The notes: generated by a model from the sequence alone, not told the origin. A DNA stretch of 11,292 nucleotides from Candidatus Jordarchaeum madagascarense (GCA_019056875.1 DXJA01000406.1:1-11292); one strand, 5' to 3'. Positions 1 to 7,189 are shown, numbered from the stretch's first letter. Translations and numbers: made by a program.

Positions 1-64
1 AAAGAAGCGTCAAGTTATTTTTTTCCATTTTTTACAAGAACTCACCGAGCATAATAATGAAGTA

Positions 65-110
65 GATTACCCTATAAGTAACCTATATAATTGACTGTAA
101 AAATTATTAT
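65..110 (+). promoter_or_regulatory. TATA-type promoter block, copy 1
   Basis: This block reads attac...acctatataa...aaattattat and recurs almost unchanged at 645-690. A more diverged copy lies at 1154-1199. The TATA-like core (ctatataa, about 83-90) lies about 67 bases upstream of the ATG at 158, which would leave a leader of roughly 40 bases. The preceding stretch (1-64) shows only T-rich tracts around 18-37, which may be the terminator of a gene to the left. A promoter role is inferred from position and repetition. Confidence 0.5.
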
Positions 111-157
111 TTTGAATATAAGCTTAAAAAGGGCTTAAAAAGGGGATTGAAACAAAA

Positions 158-600
158 ATGGGGGTCTTCTCCACTTACTTGTGGCTTGACTTGGTACCGT
201 TTTATTTTTCTTATACTCAAGATGATACCTCATTGTTTGTTGCTGTTATAGTTTTTACACTAATTGCGATTGTATGTGTAGGCACAATATACATGAGTTA
301 TAAGGGAGGTATGAGTACGCCTTTAGAACCGGTACAAAGGATGTCCAATATTATTTCTATCACCATTAAACCAATTTGCTTCAACTGCGGTTGCGAACTG
401 GGGCAAAATGCCAATTACTGCATCCATTGTGGCAGAGCAGTTATAATGATGAGAGAAAAATGCTGTGTGCAATCTGAACATTAGTCCGAAAGTAGGTTGT
501 TAAGTGTCCTTTCTGTGGGGCCTTGAGCCACAAAAAGCATCTATTAGAATGGTTTTACATGAGAGGAACCTGTCCGAAATGCGGTAAGAGACTAAGTTAA
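158..600 (+). pseudogene. Broken membrane-anchored zinc-ribbon/RING-like protein (unit 1)
   Basis: The intact open part (158-484, 108 residues) has one hydrophobic helix at about residues 24-46 followed by SYKGG, which suggests a cytosolic C-terminus. It then has a zinc ribbon with Cys74/Cys77 and Cys88/Cys91. The frame ends just after the first Cys of the second finger. Beyond the stop the lost finger can still be read in other frames: a CNLNISPK segment from 468 and then, from 502, KCPFCGALSHKKH, LLEW and CPKCGKRLS, ending at a TAA at 598-600. Alignment to the neighbour at 743-1108 puts about two missing bases near 464-468 and two more near 489-501. I read this as a decayed copy. The alternatives are sequencing errors or a shortened protein that keeps only the ribbon. 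A ggggatt ribosome site lies upstream of the ATG. Confidence 0.6.
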
Positions 601-644
601 CCAAACAAGAATTAATAACCAGTTAAGGTTAATTGATATCTCGT

Positions 645-690
645 AATTACCGCAAAAGCTACCTATATAACTGATTATAAAAATTATTAT
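645..690 (+). promoter_or_regulatory. TATA-type promoter block, copy 2
   Basis: This copy carries attaccgcaaaag, then acctatataa at 661-670 and aaattattat at 681-690. The last two segments are identical to copy 1. The TATA-like core is about 73 bases upstream of the ATG at 743. Just before this block, 587-627 resembles 1093-1130 (both contain taac.aaacaa and then taaccagt), so the 3' flanks are also duplicated. Confidence 0.5.
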
Positions 691-742
691 ACTCAGATTA
701 AAAAAATAATTGTAGAATAATAAAGGGAGGAATGGAGAAAAT

Positions 743-1108
743 ATGGATCCGTTTACCATCTTTCTGTTAATGATGATGTCTGCAGGCGCCGTATACGCTA
801 TTCATAAGGGGAGTTCGGGTGCTTCTTCGACCTCTGTTAAACATGAATCGAATTCTATTTTTGCAGCCTCAAAACAGCTTTGTTTCAACTGCGGCTCCGA
901 GAATCTTGGAAAAGTTAATTTTTGCATCTACTGTGGTAAGTCTTTTGCACAAATGGTGGACAAGTGCTCAGTTTGCAATCTGGATATAACACCAGAAGAT
1001 AAGATTGCCAAGTGTCCTTACTGCGGTTGCTTGAGTCACGTAGACCACCTAAAAGAATGGACCAAAATAAGAGGGAACTGCCCTAACTGTGGAAACAGAT
1101 TAATCTAA
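743..1108 (+). CDS. Membrane-anchored zinc-ribbon/RING-like protein (unit 2)
   Basis: This 121-residue protein has an N-terminal hydrophobic helix (about residues 4-20) followed by IHKG, so the rest is probably cytosolic. After a short linker comes a zinc ribbon (Cys47/Cys50 and Cys61/Cys64; CFNCG and CIYCG). A cross-brace finger follows, with ligands Cys75, Cys78, Cys91, Cys94, His99, His102, Cys113 and Cys116, the signature LKEW and a CPNC end. The spacing C-x2-C-x12-C-x2-C-x4-H-x2-H-x10-C-x2-C is identical to that of the large protein downstream. The ligand order is closer to PHD or Nse1-type RING-like fingers than to classical RING-H2. In eukaryotes such folds recruit E2 enzymes or bind proteins, but that role here is inference. 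I chose the ATG at 743 because an upstream ATG at 732 is out of frame and soon stops; GGGAGG lies at 725-730. Confidence 0.85.
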   Translation: MDPFTIFLLMMMSAGAVYAIHKGSSGASSTSVKHESNSIFAASKQLCFNCGSENLGKVNFCIYCGKSFAQMVDKCSVCNLDITPEDKIAKCPYCGCLSHVDHLKEWTKIRGNCPNCGNRLI

Positions 1109-1153
1109 CTAAACAACCATAGTAACCAGTGGGGCCAGAGAAACGACTTTAGC

Positions 1154-1199
1154 AATTACCACAAAAGTAATTTATTTAAATTATTATCAGAAATTATTC
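1154..1199 (+). promoter_or_regulatory. TATA-type promoter block, copy 3 (diverged)
   Basis: It shares attacc.caaaag with copy 2, then an AT-rich core (atttatttaaa, about 1170-1180) and aaattatt at 1191-1198. It sits about 62 bases upstream of the ATG at 1242, the same geometry as the other two copies. Promoter function is inferred from this positional conservation. Confidence 0.4.
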
Positions 1200-1241
1200 T
1201 ACTAAGCAATAATTTGGGATAAAGAGAAAAGAGGAAGGAAC

Positions 1242-3173
1242 ATGAAACAAATATCTCGGATTAGGAAATTTTGCACAAAAAGTATACTCTTAATAACAAT
1301 TCTGCTCACAATAACGCTCACAGGAGTTATTTCAATCCAAAGTCAGAACCAAAATACAAATCCACTGAGTTACAGAACTCTTATTTTATTAGTAAATACT
1401 CCTCAAAACCAGCCTATATCCGCGAAAGCTGATCTAATTTGGGACGATAAAATCGTAAACAGCCCAGAAACTCACAGTAATATCGAAATCATATTGAATG
1501 GGAACCTGATAATCGCTAGTGGGGGAAGCCTAATACTAACCAATGTCATCTTAAGAGCCAACTGCATTTATAACGGTGAACATCACATAGAGGTTCAAAA
1601 CGGGGGAGCACTATATATAAATGATACTGACGGAAACCCCTACACCAGAGCAGATGCCACAATCATCACAGCCTACGATCCCAGTTTCAAATATCTATTC
1701 TGGGTGCAGTCTGGAGCAAAGTTCCAGATGAATGACAGCGAACTAAGCTACTGTGGATTCAGCCACAGTAACCTTGATCACTGTGGCCTCTGGATAAACA
1801 CAAACAACACAATAATAGAGAACAACACTTTCAAAAACAATTACTATGGAATCATACTATCTGATGCACACCACAATACAATAAGAGACAATATCGCCAC
1901 AAAAAACGATTGTGGCTTTTATCTTAAATCTAGTTCGTATAATATTCTTTCGGGTAACAACGCCACAAACAACGATTGGCGTGGTTTCTGGTTTTCTGGT
2001 GGATCTTATAATAATCTTTCCGGTAACACTGCAGCAAATAATCACGCCATCGGATTCTTTATGACCTTAAGCTCTTATAATACTCTTTCGGGTAACAACG
2101 CCACAAAAAATAGCGATGGCTTCTGGTTGTCTGGTGGCTCGTATAATAATGTTTCGAGTAATAACGCTACAAAAAATAGCTATGGCTTTGGGTTGTCTGG
2201 TGGCTCGTATAATAATGTTTCCGGAAACACCGCCTCAAACAATGGCGAAATCGGCTTTGGGTTATCCGATGGCTCTCATAATAGTGTTTCTGGAAACACC
2301 GCTACAAACAACTATAGGCATGGCTTCTGGGTAACTCGTAGCTCAAATAATACTTTTAGGGATAATATCGCCATAAATAGTAAATTCGGTTTCTACTTTT
2401 ATGAAAGCACCTCATATGATCTCACGGGAAGTATTGTAGCAAATTATCTTAGTGTTAAGGTGGTGGGCTTTATCAGCTATCCTGTGCGGAGTGCAGAGGT
2501 TAAGATAGAGGTGGACGGAGTCCCTGTTTACGCTTCTCCCGGATTTGGTGGTAGCAATTCTACAACTAATAAAAAAGGATTAACCGAGTGGATCATTGTA
2601 CCATCTCAAACATATATTGGTGGAACTTGGGTAGAAAACACAACTAGAGTGACGATAAGTTACTCTAAACTAAATATCACTGAAGGCCCAAGAGTAGTCA
2701 GCACTAGTCCGTCGCATAGAGAAATCTTTTTCGTACCGACTCCATTATCATATCTGCTCCTGACATATTTCATGCTTAACCCCGGTGCGTTAAATCCCCT
2801 GATATATTTAGCTTGTCTGGTTGCATTTACAATTACAGCGGTTATAGGGTATGGATTATGGAGAAGGAGAGAGAAAGAATTACTCAAGCAAGAGTTTATA
2901 CTCGACATTAACAGGACAGATATCTCCAGAAAACCGAACTGTATATACTGCGGGTCTGCAGTTCTAGAAAATGCCAAGTTCTGCATTTTCTGCGGTAAGG
3001 ACATTATCGAAAAGTGCTCCGTATGTAACCGAGACATTATTTCAGGAGACCAGATTGTTAGGTGTCCAAGCTGCCACATCCCAAGTCACAGAGACCACTT
3101 ATTAGAATGGATAAAGATAAAAGGATATTGCCCAAATTGCAAAGAGAAGCTGAGCAGACTAGACTTCCTTTAG
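1242..3173 (+). CDS. Beta-helix surface protein with cytosolic zinc-ribbon/RING-like tail (unit 3)
   Basis: The product has 643 residues. A basic start (MKQISRIRK) and a hydrophobic segment at about 14-33 form a signal or anchor sequence. Residues of about 85-400 are Asn/Ser/Gly-rich repeats of the parallel beta-helix (PbH1/NosD) type, with rungs such as GNNATKNSDGFWLSGGSYNN and many N-x-S/T sites. A segment at about 400-490 (VEVDGVPVYASPG-like) may be a small beta-sandwich. A membrane helix at about 525-545 ends in WRRREKE, placing the C-terminus in the cytosol. There follow a zinc ribbon (Cys567/570/581/584) and a RING/PHD-like finger (Cys592, 595, 608, 611, His616, 619, Cys630, 633). The layout is that of a receptor or adhesin with an internal signalling or binding tail. 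The ligand and partner are unknown. NosD-type repeats here do not imply copper or nitrous oxide metabolism. GAGGAAGG precedes the ATG. Confidence 0.85.
   Translation: MKQISRIRKFCTKSILLITILLTITLTGVISIQSQNQNTNPLSYRTLILLVNTPQNQPISAKADLIWDDKIVNSPETHSNIEIILNGNLIIASGGSLILTNVILRANCIYNGEHHIEVQNGGALYINDTDGNPYTRADATIITAYDPSFKYLFWVQSGAKFQMNDSELSYCGFSHSNLDHCGLWINTNNTIIENNTFKNNYYGIILSDAHHNTIRDNIATKNDCGFYLKSSSYNILSGNNATNNDWRGFWFSGGSYNNLSGNTAANNHAIGFFMTLSSYNTLSGNNATKNSDGFWLSGGSYNNVSSNNATKNSYGFGLSGGSYNNVSGNTASNNGEIGFGLSDGSHNSVSGNTATNNYRHGFWVTRSSNNTFRDNIAINSKFGFYFYESTSYDLTGSIVANYLSVKVVGFISYPVRSAEVKIEVDGVPVYASPGFGGSNSTTNKKGLTEWIIVPSQTYIGGTWVENTTRVTISYSKLNITEGPRVVSTSPSHREIFFVPTPLSYLLLTYFMLNPGALNPLIYLACLVAFTITAVIGYGLWRRREKELLKQEFILDINRTDISRKPNCIYCGSAVLENAKFCIFCGKDIIEKCSVCNRDIISGDQIVRCPSCHIPSHRDHLLEWIKIKGYCPNCKEKLSRLDFL
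1935..2411 (+). repeat. In-gene tandem beta-helix repeats, 66/69-bp period
   Basis: Repeat units begin with tcn-tat/cat/aat-aat at 1935, 2004, 2073, 2139, 2205, 2274 and 2343, giving steps of 69, 69, 66, 66, 69 and 69 bases (22 or 23 residues per rung). The units at 2139 and 2205 are nearly identical over about 25 bases of DNA, including ggtggctcgtataataatg. This suggests recent unit duplication or recombination. Rung number may vary between strains, and short reads could collapse here. Confidence 0.85.
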
Positions 3174-3222
3174 AAAAACCTTTTATCACCAGATATTAAC
3201 TTAGATTCTTCTCTATTCATTC

Positions 3223-3232
3223 TTTATTTTTT
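3223..3232 (+). terminator. Oligo-T terminator after unit 3
   Basis: TTTATTTTTT lies about 50 bases after the stop codon of the beta-helix gene, in a T-rich stretch between two convergent genes. There is no obvious hairpin, which is usual for archaeal U-tract termination. Confidence 0.45.
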
Positions 3233-3314
3233 ACACCAGTTACTTCGATATTACAAAAATCAAATTTGATGAAATGTTAATTATTTTGAGAAGTAGAAGG
3301 TGAAATCTATTTTT

Positions 3315-3344
3315 AAAATAAAAGAGAGTGGGGATTGGGTCCCC
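3315..3344 (-). terminator. Hairpin plus oligo-T terminator of the GRE operon
   Basis: Immediately after the TAA of the flavoprotein gene, the minus strand reads GGGGA-CCCAA-TCCCC (3330-3344), a 5-bp stem. It is followed by CTCTCTTTTATTTT (about 3313-3326). Position, stem and T-rich tail all fit an end for the three-gene operon. Confidence 0.55.
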
Positions 3345-3345
3345 T

Positions 3346-3756
3346 TTAGGCGATTCTTTTTCCGGGAGATGGCACAACGGAGCCGAGGTACACTTCTTCT
3401 ACTTTTATTAGACCTATTCCCGAGGGTCTAAAGTATGCGTTGTACTTTAGTTGTGGGACTTGGTTAAACATTTCGTATAGAGGTCCTGAGTCTTGGAAGC
3501 CTTGGAATGTTCCTTTCACTTGGTACTGTACTTCTCCGTTGGCAAGTACGCTGACTGCGCATCTGCCGTTGGAGAGCAGGTTTTTCTTGGTTTTGTTTAG
3601 CGCTAAATCTGCGAAGGCAAGTGTTTCATCATCTATCGCTATCATCGAGAGTATGTAAACCACATTGGGCTTTCCCTCATCGTCCACTGTGGCCAGGAAT
3701 TTGACATTGTCTAGGTTCATGAATTTCTCAACAACCTTGGGTGGCATCTTAACCAT
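3346..3756 (-). CDS. PNPOx-like split-barrel flavin-binding protein
   Basis: The 136-residue product fits the pyridoxamine 5'-phosphate oxidase-like FMN-binding split-barrel family. It has an N-terminal helix (PPKVVEKFMNL), a strand pair FLATVDDEGKPNVV and ADLALNKTKKNLLSNGRCAVSVL, then a barrel strand with YQVKGTFQGF and a C-terminal strand VEEVYLGS. The length is normal for a single-domain member. Such proteins bind FMN, F420 or haem, and the sequence does not show which. True PNPOx activity is unlikely from a short family member alone. The gene is last in the operon, 38 bases after the activase gene. A strong GAGGAGG sits 7 bases before the ATG. A role in electron supply to the activase, or in modifying the GRE product, would be inference. 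Confidence 0.8.
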   Translation of the reverse strand: MVKMPPKVVEKFMNLDNVKFLATVDDEGKPNVVYILSMIAIDDETLAFADLALNKTKKNLLSNGRCAVSVLANGEVQYQVKGTFQGFQDSGPLYEMFNQVPQLKYNAYFRPSGIGLIKVEEVYLGSVVPSPGKRIA

Positions 3757-3794
3757 ATCATTTCCTCCTCACATTCTTTAATTGTGTAAAATAA

Positions 3795-4730
3795 TCAACT
3801 TTCATTCTCGTGTCCTACTATAATCACATTTTTCAAACCATACGATTCCATGATTCTTTTGTACTTGAGCATCTCTTCCTTATCTGGCGGTTTTACACCA
3901 TCAAGAGCGTATTCTCTGCCGAGATTCTTATACTTGGGTTCTCCGAGGCGGTGGTGGGGTAAAAGATCGATTCTCTCAACACTCGGAAGCTTGGAAGCTA
4001 TAAAATCTGCAATCTTCCTAATGTTGTCCTCATAGGCAGTGTAACCCGGAATCACGGGGACTCGAATCCACATGGGCTTAACCCTACTAATCTTTTCAGC
4101 GTTCTCAATTATTAAGTCCGGTTTGATTCCCACGTATTCGCGTGATTTCTCTCCGTCCATTTCTTTAAGGTCGAACATGACCAAGTCGGTGTGGGGGAGA
4201 ATTCTCTCATAAATGTCCCATTTTCCACAGCCGCTGGTTTCTACGGCTGTGTGGATTCCGGCTTCTTTGCATTTTTTTAGGAACTCCTCTAGGAAGTCTA
4301 TTTGTGAGATGGGTTCTCCTCCGGTAAGGGTGACTCCTCCGTTCGAAGTTTGGTAGAAGACCTCGTCTTTCTTGACTTCTTCTAAGACCTGGTCCGGAGT
4401 CATTTTCTTCCCCACAACTTCGATTGCATTGGGAATGCAGACCTCGGCGCACTTTCCACAACTGGTGCACTTTGACCGGTCTATTACGGGAGTCTTGTCT
4501 TTGACGGTTATCGCCTTTTCGGGACAAGCTTCCACGCAATCACCGCAGTCGATGCACCTTTTATCGAAAACGAATATCTCCTGCTGGAAGGACTGGCCCT
4601 CCGGGTTATGGCACCATACGCACTTTAAAGGACATCCCTTCATGAAAACCACTGTTCTAATACCGGGACCATCCTCCGTTGAGAATCTCTCTATATTGAA
4701 AATCATCGCCTCATTCATTTCAGAGCACAT
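3795..4730 (-). CDS. Glycyl radical enzyme activating enzyme (radical SAM)
   Basis: This enzyme uses S-adenosylmethionine and a [4Fe-4S] cluster to abstract hydrogen from the glycine of its partner GRE, which is encoded just upstream. The radical SAM motif is Cys33-x3-Cys37-x2-Cys40 (GCPLKCVWCHNPEGQ), preceded by the family start FSTEDGPGIRTVVF and followed by TLTGGEP for SAM binding. Two ferredoxin-like clusters are inserted: Cys59/62/65/69 and Cys88/91/94/98. This insertion marks the activases of GREs other than pyruvate formate-lyase, whose own PflA lacks it. The 311-residue length is typical. The start is uncertain: ATG at 4730 has no close ribosome site, and in-frame ATGs at 4718 and 4706 (MIFNIERF) also fit the family. 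It lies 30 bases after the GRE stop, so the two are co-transcribed. Confidence 0.93.
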   Translation of the reverse strand: MCSEMNEAMIFNIERFSTEDGPGIRTVVFMKGCPLKCVWCHNPEGQSFQQEIFVFDKRCIDCGDCVEACPEKAITVKDKTPVIDRSKCTSCGKCAEVCIPNAIEVVGKKMTPDQVLEEVKKDEVFYQTSNGGVTLTGGEPISQIDFLEEFLKKCKEAGIHTAVETSGCGKWDIYERILPHTDLVMFDLKEMDGEKSREYVGIKPDLIIENAEKISRVKPMWIRVPVIPGYTAYEDNIRKIADFIASKLPSVERIDLLPHHRLGEPKYKNLGREYALDGVKPPDKEEMLKYKRIMESYGLKNVIIVGHENES

Positions 4731-4760
4731 CTATACCGAATATTATTATTCTCCATCCGT

Positions 4761-7145
4761 TTATATCTCGTGTGCTGTTCTTGCGATTATTTCATCCTGT
4801 ATTGATCTTCCGAGGGTTACGAAGTACGCGTTGTACCCGGTTACTCTCACTAACAGGTTCAGATACTTTTCGGGATCCTTTTGGGCTTCTCTTAGAGTGT
4901 CGGCATCGATTACGTTTACCATTAGGGAGGTTCCGCCTAGGATGTCGAAGGCTCTGAGTAGGGAGCCCAGTTTTTCCAGATGCTCTACGGCTCTGAGTGA
5001 CGCTGGACTAAATGTGGCAATACAGGAAGCACCGTTGGGAACCACATCGAATCCCAGCTTGGCTACAGATTTTAGAAACGCTGTAGGACCAGAATGATCT
5101 CTGCCCTGAACCGGCTGCACACCATTGGACAGGTAGGTTCCTCGAACTCTGCCATCCGGTGTGGAAGCAGTTTTCGGAGCCCATTCAATAAAGTAATTCC
5201 ATGAAAGATATCCTGCGCGGTAACGCCTCCCACTAACAGGGGTCTGATACTTGAAAACCTCTTGAGACCAGAAGCGGGAAATTTCTCTCCCTATCTGATC
5301 CACATAGTCATCGTCGTTTCCAAACTTGGGAGCCTCATTAATCAACAATTGGCGCAACTGCTCTTTACCAAAGTAGTCGGTTTTTACGGCTTCGACAAGC
5401 TCTTGCATGGTGATTTTCTTTTCCTCAAAAACCAGTTTCTTAACAGCCGCCAAGGAATCAGCCACGGTTGCTATGCCCACCCCTTGAACGGTTATGAAAT
5501 TGTACTTTGGCCCCCCGGCATTTACGTCTTTGCCTTTCTTTATGCAGTCGCCCATTATGGCGGACAGGTATGGTACTGGCTCGTAGGTGGCTCTCAAAGT
5601 GTCGAAATCCATGTTCAGCTCTATGAGCAGTCTTAGACAGTGTAGAAGTTGGATCTTGTAGGCTTTTAGAAACTGGTCAAATGTCTGGAAACTCGTTGGG
5701 TCACTGGTTTCTGGACCAATCTGTTCTCCGGTTAACATGTCTTTTCCATTATTCAAAACGAGTTCAAGGGGCTTGGCTAGGTTAAAGTTAACATCGACTG
5801 TTCCTGACCGGTCGTTGCCCTGAGACGTGTTTTCGAGGCAACCCACAACCCCATAATCCACAGCCTCCTCGTGGGACAAGCCTTCCCATTCTAAGGCTTT
5901 AATGCAAATGGAGTCCAAGTTGAGTAGAAACGGTGAACCACCCTTACATTTGTTTATCGATTCTACAAGTCTCATAAGAAAATCTGGTGGCGTGTCCTTG
6001 TGGATTCTGACATTCCGCTTGGGCTCTAACATGTTCATCTCCTCGATGACATCTATCAGTAGCCAAGACAAATCGTTAGTCAAATCCTTTCCACCCGGAC
6101 CCAGACCACTAATGGTCATCAGCTGCCCGAAACCAGAATTTATACCCTGCCTTCCCAGATGTAATCCATAGTAGTCGTATGCGTAGTTGTGTTTCACCCA
6201 GTAGCACTCTAAAATCTCCTTAGCCTCGTCCCGAGTCAGTTTACCTTCCTTAATGTCTTTATCATAATATGGAAACATGTACTGATCGAATCTGCCGTGT
6301 GAGAGACCCGGACCGGGGTAGGATTCTGAAATCATAACCAGCATATGGGCGAACCAGACACTCTGCACCGCTTCCCAGAAACTTTCCGCCGGATTCCATG
6401 GAACCTTATCGCAAATTCTAGCCATCTCAAGGAGTTCCTCTTTCCTTTTCGCATCGCTCTCAGCTTTAGCCAGTTTCTTTGCTTCCTCCGCGTATCGATG
6501 GGTAAACTCCTTTACTGCATCGCAGCAAATTATAACCGCTCTCAAAAAGTCTTTCTTCTCCTGCTCAATCGCCCTCTTTAACTCTGTTTCTGCCTCTTCC
6601 TTAATTCCCTTAAAACCTATTCTAAGTGCTTTAGGATAATCTGGAACAAGGTGACCCGGAATTGCCCCGGTATTTCCAACCCCTAAACCATTTAATTTTT
6701 GATACCTTTCCATGTAGCCTTTGTCTCTTGTCTTCCAATCCGCATCTTCCGCTTGATTTAAGCAAAGAGACTGCGAAACGGAGAAATGGGCACCCGCAAT
6801 TAAATCACCCTCAAGAATCTGAAGTGGAACTATCTTTAAGACATTCTGGAAGAAAAGTGCTCGACGAACAACTTGAGGCTCATCCCAAAAACCCTCAGGC
6901 AAATCCACCTTCACCGCCATCGCATCAAAGGAATCCTCAACAGCGTTACCGTAAACCAAAAGCTCCGGCGCACTACCCCAATTGTGCATAATCCAAGTAG
7001 TATCCCAAGGAGTACCCGTAGTGTAGGAAATAGCTTCGTTTCTAAAATAGTCTCGCTCTTCAAAGTTAAAATACTCGTCTCTTAGACGCTTGACTCTAGG
7101 AGACAAGTTCTTGGAAGGACCCCAAATATCAGTTTCCTTTAACAC
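4761..7145 (-). CDS. Glycyl radical enzyme, substrate unknown
   Basis: This is a 794-residue member of the PFL2/PflD-like glycyl radical enzyme family. These oxygen-sensitive cytosolic enzymes do radical dehydration, decarboxylation or C-N/C-S cleavage. The catalytic Cys436 lies in GVVGCLENTSQGND, with Glu438 giving the Cys-x-Glu arrangement of the dehydratase/decarboxylase/lyase groups; PFL itself has Cys-Cys. The radical glycine is Gly770 in VRVTGYNAYFVTLGRSIQDE, 24 residues from the end as expected. The usual GIATVADSLAAVKKLVFEEK helix is present. The segment before the radical loop reads GGTSLMVNV (about 737-745); many relatives have GGxHxQFNV there, so the pocket may differ. The start is GTG, supported by GGAGGT five bases upstream and the usual N-terminal length. 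It is first in an operon with its activase and a flavoprotein. No microcompartment shell gene is visible. Confidence 0.93.
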   Translation of the reverse strand: MLKETDIWGPSKNLSPRVKRLRDEYFNFEERDYFRNEAISYTTGTPWDTTWIMHNWGSAPELLVYGNAVEDSFDAMAVKVDLPEGFWDEPQVVRRALFFQNVLKIVPLQILEGDLIAGAHFSVSQSLCLNQAEDADWKTRDKGYMERYQKLNGLGVGNTGAIPGHLVPDYPKALRIGFKGIKEEAETELKRAIEQEKKDFLRAVIICCDAVKEFTHRYAEEAKKLAKAESDAKRKEELLEMARICDKVPWNPAESFWEAVQSVWFAHMLVMISESYPGPGLSHGRFDQYMFPYYDKDIKEGKLTRDEAKEILECYWVKHNYAYDYYGLHLGRQGINSGFGQLMTISGLGPGGKDLTNDLSWLLIDVIEEMNMLEPKRNVRIHKDTPPDFLMRLVESINKCKGGSPFLLNLDSICIKALEWEGLSHEEAVDYGVVGCLENTSQGNDRSGTVDVNFNLAKPLELVLNNGKDMLTGEQIGPETSDPTSFQTFDQFLKAYKIQLLHCLRLLIELNMDFDTLRATYEPVPYLSAIMGDCIKKGKDVNAGGPKYNFITVQGVGIATVADSLAAVKKLVFEEKKITMQELVEAVKTDYFGKEQLRQLLINEAPKFGNDDDYVDQIGREISRFWSQEVFKYQTPVSGRRYRAGYLSWNYFIEWAPKTASTPDGRVRGTYLSNGVQPVQGRDHSGPTAFLKSVAKLGFDVVPNGASCIATFSPASLRAVEHLEKLGSLLRAFDILGGTSLMVNVIDADTLREAQKDPEKYLNLLVRVTGYNAYFVTLGRSIQDEIIARTAHEI

Positions 7146-7150
7146 AAAAG

Positions 7151-7156
7151 ACCTCC
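7151..7156 (-). promoter_or_regulatory. Shine-Dalgarno site deciding the GTG start
   Basis: GGAGGT on the minus strand lies five bases before the GTG at 7145-7143. There is no better-placed ATG, so the GRE starts with GTG. Confidence 0.8.
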
Positions 7157-7189
7157 GTTATACTTTAATGAGAGATAGTATCAATAAAG

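Noticed and set aside
1935..2411. CRISPR or minisatellite array
   Set aside because: The repeats are in frame, vary by codon, have no unique spacers and encode beta-helix rungs.
2660..3079. Minus-strand open frame of 139 residues inside the beta-helix gene
   Set aside because: It is antisense to the conserved membrane and zinc-finger coding sequence and shows no protein features of its own.
1242..3173. Reading the beta-helix gene as nosD of nitrous oxide reduction
   Set aside because: The match is to generic PbH1 repeats only. There is no nosZ, nosF or nosY nearby, and the cytosolic zinc tail is foreign to NosD.
158..3173. A complete ubiquitin-like conjugation system
   Set aside because: Only RING/PHD-like modules are seen. 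No ubiquitin-like protein with a C-terminal diglycine, E1, E2 or JAMM peptidase is encoded in the window.
4372..5097. A 241-residue open frame on the + strand across the activase and GRE genes
   Set aside because: It lies antisense to two strongly supported genes, crosses their junction and has no recognisable domain or ribosome site.
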